Assembly: GCA_004794655.1 (NCBI GenBank)
Contig: SMMW01000070.1
Coordinates: forward strand, 813,071-877,070
Direction: 5' to 3'
Length of the DNA stretch: 64,000 nucleotides
Origin: Marisa cornuarietis
Taxonomy: Eukaryota > Mollusca > Gastropoda > Architaenioglossa > Ampullariidae
Made by a program: the position numbers and the translations under genes. This document shows positions 43,201 to 52,200 of this stretch, piece after piece; the first letter of the stretch is position 1, and each line of letters opens with the position of its first letter. The notes below the pieces were generated by a model that did no database searches, was not told the DNA's origin, and saw only the letters and a program-made list of their open reading frames with translations.

Positions 43201-46200
43201 AGGTGCGTTTTCAGTGCAGATTTGAAAGATTCAGTTGTAGGAAGGTGGCGGATATGGAAAGGAAGAGAGTTCCATTGTTTTGCAGCACAGTAGCCAAAAG
43301 TCCTGTGACCATATGTTGTTGTTCTGGTGACAGGAACAGTTAGGATACGGTCGTCAGACGAAGAGCGTAGTTGTCTGGACGGAGAGTAAGGTATGAGAAG
43401 TTCAGAGAAATATTCAGGACAGGAGCCAGCAAAGAAATTAAAACACAGCACAGACAGTTTGTACTGAATGCGAGAACGGATGGGTAGCCAGTGTAGAAAA
43501 CGAAGGAGAGGAGTGACATGGTCCCGTTTCCTTGCTCTAAGCACCAGACGCGCAGCAGAGTTCTGTACTCTCTGGAGTCTCTCAATGAGGTAGTCAGGGC
43601 AGCCTGCCAGCAAGGAGTTGCAGTAGTCAAGTCGAGAAAGAACAAACGCACAGACAAGAGTGTTGGTAGCGCGTGTAGAGAGAAAGTGACGGATAGCACT
43701 GATCTTACGGAGCTCATAATAGGCAGACCGACAGACAGATGCTACATGTCTATCGAGTGTCATGTCATCAGAGACAATAAATCCCAGATTCCTAACAGAT
43801 GACGTGAAGGTGATGTTGCTGTCGCCCACCTTGATGTGATTGGGCAGACTGACGAGTGAAGGTTGATGTCTTCTTCTATGGCACAAGAGGGCTTCCGTTT
43901 TATCATCATTTAGTTTAAGCTTGTTTTTTTAGCATCCAGCCCTTGACATCACTGATACAAGCTTCTATAGAGCTAATAGCAGAGTAAGACTCAGCTGGCG
44001 GAGTGGAACAGTAAAGCTGCGTGTCATCAGCATAGGATTGATGAGAAACCTGGTGAGACCGGATGCATGATGAAAGGGGCTTAGTATACAGGATGAACAG
44101 AACTGGGCCAAGTACTGAGCCTTGGGGAACACCACAGAAAAGTGAAGCAGGGCGAGATGTCTGACCATCAACTGACACAGTCTGGGTCCTATCAGTGAGA
44201 TAGGAGTTGAACCATGAGAGGGCAGGTCCAGAAATCCCGTAGAGGGTGTGAAGTCTGTGAAGAAGCAGAGAGTGGTCTATAGTGTCAAATGCAGCAGACA
44301 GGTCCAGTAGGGTTAATGGAGAGACATCACCACTGTCAAGAGCAGATAATATGTCTGTTGTCACTTTAATAAGAGTGGTCTCGGTGCTGTGGAAAGGTCT
44401 ATACGCCGACTGAGCTTGTGGGATAAGATGGTGCTCTTGTAAGTAGGCCCAGAGCTGTGTCAAAACTATTTTCTCTATGATCTTAGAGAGAAAAGACAAG
44501 TTGGAAACTGGACGGTAGTTGTTCAGGACATTGACGTCAAGCGTGGATTTCTTTAGAAGTGGCCTCACCACCGCATTTTTGAACAAAGATGGGAAAACAC
44601 CTGACGACAGGCTGACATTTACAATATTAGTGATGGCAGGAAGTAGAGTATCTAGGCACTCGAGCAGAAGGCTTGTGGGCATCGGATCTAACTCGCAAGT
44701 TGTTGGTTTAGCTTTTAGGATAACCGCTTTCACATCGGTCTCAGAGACTGGTAGGAACTTGGACATGGAGCATCCTGGGAGGACATCACAGGAGATGCTG
44801 TCAAGCACTGACACAGAGTCTAAAGATGATCGAATGTCCAATATCTTGCTGGTGAAATAATCACTAAAAACTTGCGGCAGCAGTGAAGCAGGGTAGGCAG
44901 TAGGCAGTGGTGTTGCTGTCTTAGATCCAGTCATTTGAGAGCAGATGCCAAAGAGCTTTTTGGAGGAGGTGCAGTTAATTATTTGGCCCTGAAGATATGA
45001 TGCTTTAGCCGCATAAATGCATTTTGCAACGCTTCGCTTTGCGGCATTATAAATTTCTTTGTGGATGGCGAGTCCAGTCTTCCGCCAAACACGTTCAGCT
45101 CGCCGGCGCGTGCGCTTCAGGTCACGGAGTTCGACACGGATCTGTGAATGCCAAGGCGTACATTTAGACTGGCACATCAGACGTCGAGACACTGGGGCAT
45201 GGTCATCAACTACTCGACGCAAAACACAGTCAAGTTGCTCGGCAGAAGGTGGTTCGAGGAGCGCCATCTGCAGCTGTGCTTTGAATCCTAGTCTATCCAC
45301 ATTTTGTAATGACCGAGTGGGTCTGAAAACTGGCGCCGATGATGGGCATTTGCGATCCAGTTCGATTAGTACTGAGTAGTGGTCAGATGAGAGATCATGG
45401 GAAACATCAACTGACTGGACTAAGTGGTCATCAGGTCGATGTATGACCCAGTCCAGGATGTGATCTCTTTTGTGAGTTGGTTGCGACACGGACTGGACAA
45501 AACGAAAGGTGTGCAACATTTTGGACAGTTTGACAGTGTCAGGGTGAGAACTGTTGTCGAAGTGTACATTAACATCTCCGAGGAGAATTGCGGGTCCAAT
45601 TAGTGCATTGCTATAATCCAAGAGATCGTGGAATTCTGAGAAAAATGTAGAGGCTGTAAGTTTGTTCCTGGCGCTAGGAGGAGGTCTGTAGATGCAGAGC
45701 AGGTGCATCGAGCAATGAGGAACCGAAGAGGAGACTTGTACAAATTCAAAAGACGTGTGAGGGAACGATACGGCAGTAGTAAAAGACAGGTACTTGGCAA
45801 GTGATGATCTGTAGATTATAGCAATACCACCACCACGTGTAGGGCGGGGGAAAGATTTTAGGCAGTAGCCCACTGGAGTAAGATCGACACACACGCTCTC
45901 GTCGCCATGTTGTTTAAGCCACGTCTCAGTGATGATGAAAATATCAAGGCGGCGGTCTATGACAAATTCTACGATTTCAGCTCGCTTCAGTGACTGTTGT
46001 GCAGAAGATACAGACTGGGCGTTGAAAAGCCCAACGTGGAGGCGAGTGTTCAGTTGTGGTGTGCGGGAAACTTGGCAGTCTCCTGTTCTCAGACGACCAT
46101 GTTGGTTTGGTGTAAAGTTATTCGACCCAACTGGTTCACTCTCATCACGTCCACGCTGACGCTGATGCTGCTGTGTAGGGGAAACATGATTCAGCAGAGA

Positions 46201-49200
46201 GTTGACACACAGCGAAGCTTTCACAAAACCGGAGTCAGACTCGGAATCAGGTGAAGGGGGGCACGAGACAGAATAACTACGAGTAGCAGATTTTTTCAAA
46301 GGACGCTGCTTACGGCGACCAGCACGATAGCGCCGGATTCGAATCTGTTGTTTCAATGGGCTATCAACATTAATAGAATCATAATAAAGGGAAAATCTTC
46401 TCAAAATGTCAACTAAACAGGCTGGAAGTGGAAGAGTTGCAAGGGGATTCAATAATGATAATTGAGTTGTCGAGTAGACAAACTGTCTTGTCATAATTCT
46501 ATGACATAAAAATAAAATGCAGCACGAGTTCAAAAAATACAATAAGACGAAAACGATAAAAGATATTAAAACTGATAAAGATTTAAAGTTAAGCTAACTT
46601 CAGAGAAGGACAAACAGAATAAGCAACAGGAAAGCGAGATAAAGAATTAGATCTAAAATCTATGTAATGGCCGAGAACGTAACCGTTAAAAGTAAAGTCC
46701 GCAACAAAAACATAAAAGCAAGGCAATTACAGATAGTAAAACAATAACAGAGGAAAGCTTAAGAGAAACAAATACAACTTGCAACTATAAGAAACCTATG
46801 GGTACGAAGAACAAAGAGGTTGCACGAGAAAATGTAAAAATTCACAGGAGAACAAAGCAACTCAGCCTGTCAGGCGCAGCCTCGTTTCCATGTATACTTC
46901 AACAGCATGCAGAAAGAAGTTAGTGCTTTGGGCTGGCAAAAGTTTGATGCAAGCAACTTGGACTGAGTACTATATGTATGAAATTAATTACTGCATGACA
47001 TTTTGCCCTTGTTTCCCATGCCCCAGTGACTTCTCTACCAGTAAACACCAGCATCAGTGGTCAAGCTTAAGAGAACGTGTGAATGCATAAATGGATTCAT
47101 GTATATTTTAACTGTACATTCATATAAACTCTCTCTCTCTCTCTCTGTAAATACATAATGCAGTAAGGAGTAAGGGCTTTATGCTAGCAGTATTGAATAT
47201 GTTTGCCTTTTTCTTTTAAATATTCTGTTCTAAATGATTCGTGGAGCTTTGTTGACATCTTGCTAAAAGGGGACTTTTTGCAAGAACCTGGAAGGTGGAA
47301 AATTCCTTTTTAAAAAAAAACAGGAACAGGTGGGGGAAGGTGGTGGTAAACAAATTACCAAATACTAAGTTTGTATTGCCATACCAAAGTTCAGAGGTGA
47401 GCTGTACTCGCTCCAAATCATTATTCCATTGTCGTTCACATCCTGTGAAGCAACAAGTCATTCTCTAACTGGTTTGAAAGTAGGGATATGTTCCACTCAG
47501 CAAAATCACTAGCAGGTGCAAGTACTTATCTGATCAAACCAACCAACTTTTTAACTTATGTGGGAAACTATAAGTGCTGCAAAAATGTCTCATTCTTTTA
47601 AAGGATAATGATAAGGCCAAGTACCTTCATATATTTCCGTCACGTCATATTCAGGGACTCGGGTTATAAAGTAAGGGCAGGTCATAACTTCAGGGCAACA
47701 TGGGGAATTCAAGGAAAACCGTCTTGTCTCCAGAGTTACAAAGCTGTCTTTGGACACCACACGTGTTGCTTTGCTTCGCTGGCGTTGTGGTTAGAAAACT
47801 GCAACAAAGATTCCCAGAAATGAAGATCTGGAAACCGCTTTGTAACTACAGAGACAAGTTGCTTTCCCTTGATTTCTAGCTGTGATGATGATGATGTCCA
47901 TTTGTAATGCGCAGGTATCCATTCAGAAGAATGCTCATTGCGCATTCTGATCCTGTTTTCTAGATTGTGTTGCTGGAGCGGATTACCAGTCAAATGATGT
48001 GCTCTGTGTTGTTTCAGGAACACTTTATGCCATCCCCAAACCAAGTGAAGATAGTACGTCTGCTAGTCAAGTACCTGCATTACTTTGCCAATAGTGCAAC
48101 GCCTATGGTTTCGTCCCCTTACCAGCATCATGTGGAGAATCCTCTTGATAATTTTAAACGGTATGAGATGTCTTTCTTTCCCACACTGGTTCTTGCTTTC
48201 ATTTTTGTTTCCCATGCTTTCTCTCTGCATGAAATTACTTCCAGTAAAACCACTGAGAATAAAGCTGTTGTTTATAACTTTATTGTTGTGTCTGTGGACA
48301 TTTACCACCTGGGCAGAGACATGTACATGGATTTGATACGTATAACTTGATCTAACATCTACCTAAAAAGGTTATGGCTATTGTATTTTCATCACAACAT
48401 ATGCTTGATGCTGAGGATGACGCTGCACTGTTAGAGTTGCAGATGTGTGTTGCAGGATGTCTCACTGAAGCTTCACACAAAAAATAAATTGCTACAGCTG
48501 TTGGCAGCATTTGTTAATCATACATAGCAGACAGTGGCAGTTCGTATTGAAAACAAGTCGAAGAATATAATATACAAAGCCTGTGCTTTCTACCAAGTAA
48601 ACCTGTTGCATTTTATTAACTTATTCTGGTCCTTCACTCACTAGATTGTAGCTTCTGTTTTATGACTTTTGACATGGCTGTTTAAGCTAAAGTACATGTG
48701 AAATAATATAATATGTGTTATAAGTGTTTTGGGAATCATTTTGCAAGAGTTAGAAAATAGCCTGTTTCTGTGATGTCTTTCTGTATGTTTCTGCTTACAT
48801 GCCATTTTTCAGTTTGTTATAAAATAATAAATCAGAAATCAAAAGGTGATATATATATATATATTGTGTACATTGCATTAATCAATGTGTACTGATCTTC
48901 CCAGCCAAGAGAATTTTGAGTTTCTGACTTTTTTTAAAATTAATACACTTGTAATTTCAGATCAGTTATTCCTCAGATTTTGCAGAAGAAATTGTACTGG
49001 TTTCTACGTCATGCCTTTGATCGTTGGCCCCTTGACTGTCATTTCAGAATGGTGAGTTATTTCAAGAATGGTAACAGATGTGTTTGAGATGACTTTCTGA
49101 GAAGAAAATTACATTTCATAACCCCCAGTGGAAACTTCTGTTCTGCTTTCACACCAGAAGTAACAGCAGGCAAGATGCAACACAGATGGATCAATTAGTT

Positions 49201-52200
49201 CATCCTATGTATAATGTTATAAGGCTAGTTTTATTTTGATGTCTCTACTCCTATAATTATCAGTCACAAGAAATAATACATGGACTTTTTCATTTTGGAA
49301 CTATCAGTGTTAAACTAACACTGTTTTGTTCTTTAGAGGTATTAAATAATGTCAGTTTTAATTACTTTTAAAGATTAGAGCTTAGTAGGTAGGGTGGAGA
49401 ATTTGTTTTCATTTTCTCTGATTTTCATTCTTTTAAGATTTTTGTGATAGGTGCTTGAGACATGGCTTAGCTACATCCAACCTTGGCGTTACACAGATAT
49501 CAGTCACTTCAAGAACAGCAAGTCCTTGCCACAGACAGAGCGTGAAAAACTAGAGCAGCATATACATGACAAATGGTGAGTTCTTGTGTCATCTCTGTTA
49601 CTCTGATCTTGGAGTTTAATCCCTTAATATTTCATCAGCTGCTGACATGGTGTTTTACTATCTGTAAATGTGGTGACAGCAACTGCAAAAGAAGAGGAGG
49701 GACATGGTAATATGAATATTTCCACTGTAGTGCAAGTGCCAACCTCATAAACTTCCCTGCTGGCTGTGGGAAGTGTCTTATTGAAAAGAAAATCATTAAT
49801 TCTAGTTCTGGAGATTTTTAAAATAATTTTTTACAACTAACAATTTATAACTTGAAGTGAGTGGTAGTACAAGGTTATAAGGGGGTGATACAGTGTACAG
49901 AGATTGAACAATAATTATTTTTTGATTAATTAAATATTGTAATGCAGGTAAGAACTTCCAACAGTCAGTTTAGAGCTGAGAGTATGTGGATATGATGTGT
50001 GGAAACTGTATCCTGCAGTGAGAATGTGTACATGTACAAAGATTATGTGTAGTTCTGTATAAATAAGTATGTGATGCATGAAAATTATCATACTGAGGAA
50101 ACGGATATGCAGTAGGTGAAAATTGCAATCAGTTGTGAGAGTGAGTACATGATATGTGAAAAATATGCTTAGGTTGAACATGACGTGTCAGAGGTAATTC
50201 TAGGCTGCGGCCTTGCGGGATTCCCGCAAAATTTCGCTTAGGGGCGCGTAGTCTGAAAGTCAGCGCGACCATGCGCCCGCAAAAATCCCGTGGCTGGCCC
50301 GCTTTTGAACGCGTGATGCGGCACTTCATTCTTCGTGCTGGTTTGAACCCGACCCACTAGAATCGATGCTAATGACTGAACAGTTTTCAAACTGACGAGT
50401 TGTTATCCATCTGCAACCTTTTGACGAGCCCACAGCGAAAACATTTGGGACGGGAGAGATCAAAGGGTATCGGAAGCAAGCGAGTTGAAAGCGAAGTGAA
50501 CGCGACTGTCAACTCTGTTTGACTTTTCGTTCGCGACAAGAACAGCAGAAGATGCCCTGGAAAGTAGATATCGACAAGGACAGAAAGAAACAGAAACTCG
50601 TCAGAGTTTGCCGCGCACATTGTTGGAACTGAAAATGTAGACAACGAAATAGACAGAGACTTTAACGTAAAAAACCACGCATCCAGAGAAACTGTCAGTG
50701 TGAATGGCTGAAGAAATGGCCTTGGCTAATGAACAAGGAGAAAGACATGAGATGTAAAGTTGCATAAAACAATCAGAATAATGCGTTTACAACCCCAAGT
50801 GTGTTTTAAATACCGAATGAGGACGCTACAGAGACATTCAGACACTCTTTGGAGGCAGAAATTCTTCAGAAAGATTTCAATTTTCAAACTATTTTCAATT
50901 CTAATTTATTTCTGCCCTCATGACCTTTTCGGAACTTATGCCGGCGGTATTATATAACACTTAAAAATAACACTTTGCGAACTTGATACAAGATCACAGG
51001 ACATAGAAGCTGTCAGGGTTGCTTTTGCGACAATCTGTGCAAGAACATTAATGACATGCAGGTTCCCAAAAGATGCCGGTGATGTTGCCTCTGGATTTTT
51101 GAGTTCTTTCCATGCGCCCCATCATTTTCCTGTCTACAGAAGACAACACCCTATGGAGACAAAGAATTAAATATCTTAACAGATTTCTTTGGAAAACAAC
51201 CACAAGTGGGCAGCAAATTCAGCACAATCTTGCTTGACAAAGCAGTGCATGTTTAGAGGAATGGATTGTGGTCAAAGAAACTGTAACGCAGAATGCATAT
51301 CAGAGAGATTCCACAAGCTGTTTAAACTGTTATTTGATTTTTACAGGGATTCATATCCCAATTTGCTGGTTCTTGGAAAGCTGTGCCTCCTTATGCTATC
51401 CCACAATGCAGGCTGTGAGAGGGGGCTTCGGCCATCAAAACCTAATAAAGTCTTCTCGTAGAAGTTTCCTTGAGGAGAAACATTTAAACCCCTGCACTAA
51501 TGAGACATATGAAAAGTGTCTAAACATTAGCTCATAGCCCAATGAAATGGACACAAAGACTAATTGGTTTGCAAATTTAGGATGGTATGATAAACTAATG
51601 ATGATGAAAGATAATTTATCGATATAGAAGAAAAAGATATCTATATGATTAATCTTCGATTTCTTGTGATTAATAAAGTATTTTGTTGTATACCAACTAT
51701 TTATCGGAAAAAGCATTGAAAGTGTGTTTGTTTCGAGGGACCCCTTGTTTCATTTGAAGGGCCCCTTTTTTTCCATTGAGAGGGCCCCAGGGCCCCTCTT
51801 TTGGAAATCCTAGAATTACCTCTGATGTGTGAAAATTGTTCTGAGGTTTTATATAATGTGTCAATATTATGGCAAAGTTGTGAAAATTGTGCTGAACTTG
51901 TTTGTGCGTGAAAATTGTGCTGAGGCCATGCATGATGTGTGGAAATTATGCTGAGGTTGTACATGATGTGTGAGAATTGTGCTGAGGTTGTACATGATGT
52001 GTGGAAATTATGCTGAGGTTGTACATGATGTGTGAGAATTGTGCTGAGGTTGTACATGATGTGTGGAAATTATGCTGAGGTTGTACATGATGTGTGAGAA
52101 TTATGCTGAGGTTGTACATGATGTGTATAAATTGTTTCACAAAGGTGGAATGAAGAAGGCTATCCATGCTTCGTGTACATTGTTGTGCATTTATTTTTTT

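Larger units (their letters stand above)
42905..46560 (-). mobile_element. Nearly full-length L2-type LINE
   Basis: Minus strand: 5' region beyond 46542 of uncertain extent, endonuclease, reverse transcriptase, short 3' UTR and tail (TAA)n at 42907-42926 preceded by CGCTATAAAAATCTTCACTA. It lies in SMPD4 intron 8, antisense to the gene. Related copies are at 19141-19410 and 27308-30418. No target duplication was identified because the 5' end is not fixed. Confidence 0.88.
46560..48017. other. Intronic DNA with two repeat fragments
   Basis: No exon seen. A (CT)n run lies near 47130. The fold-back repeat at 47641-47880 and the LINE-tail fragment at 47884 are described separately. Confidence 0.5.

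Noticed and set aside
51825..52135. Regular 31-bp repeats suggestive of a CRISPR array
   Set aside because: Units are directly contiguous with no unique spacers and lie in an animal intron; it is a minisatellite.
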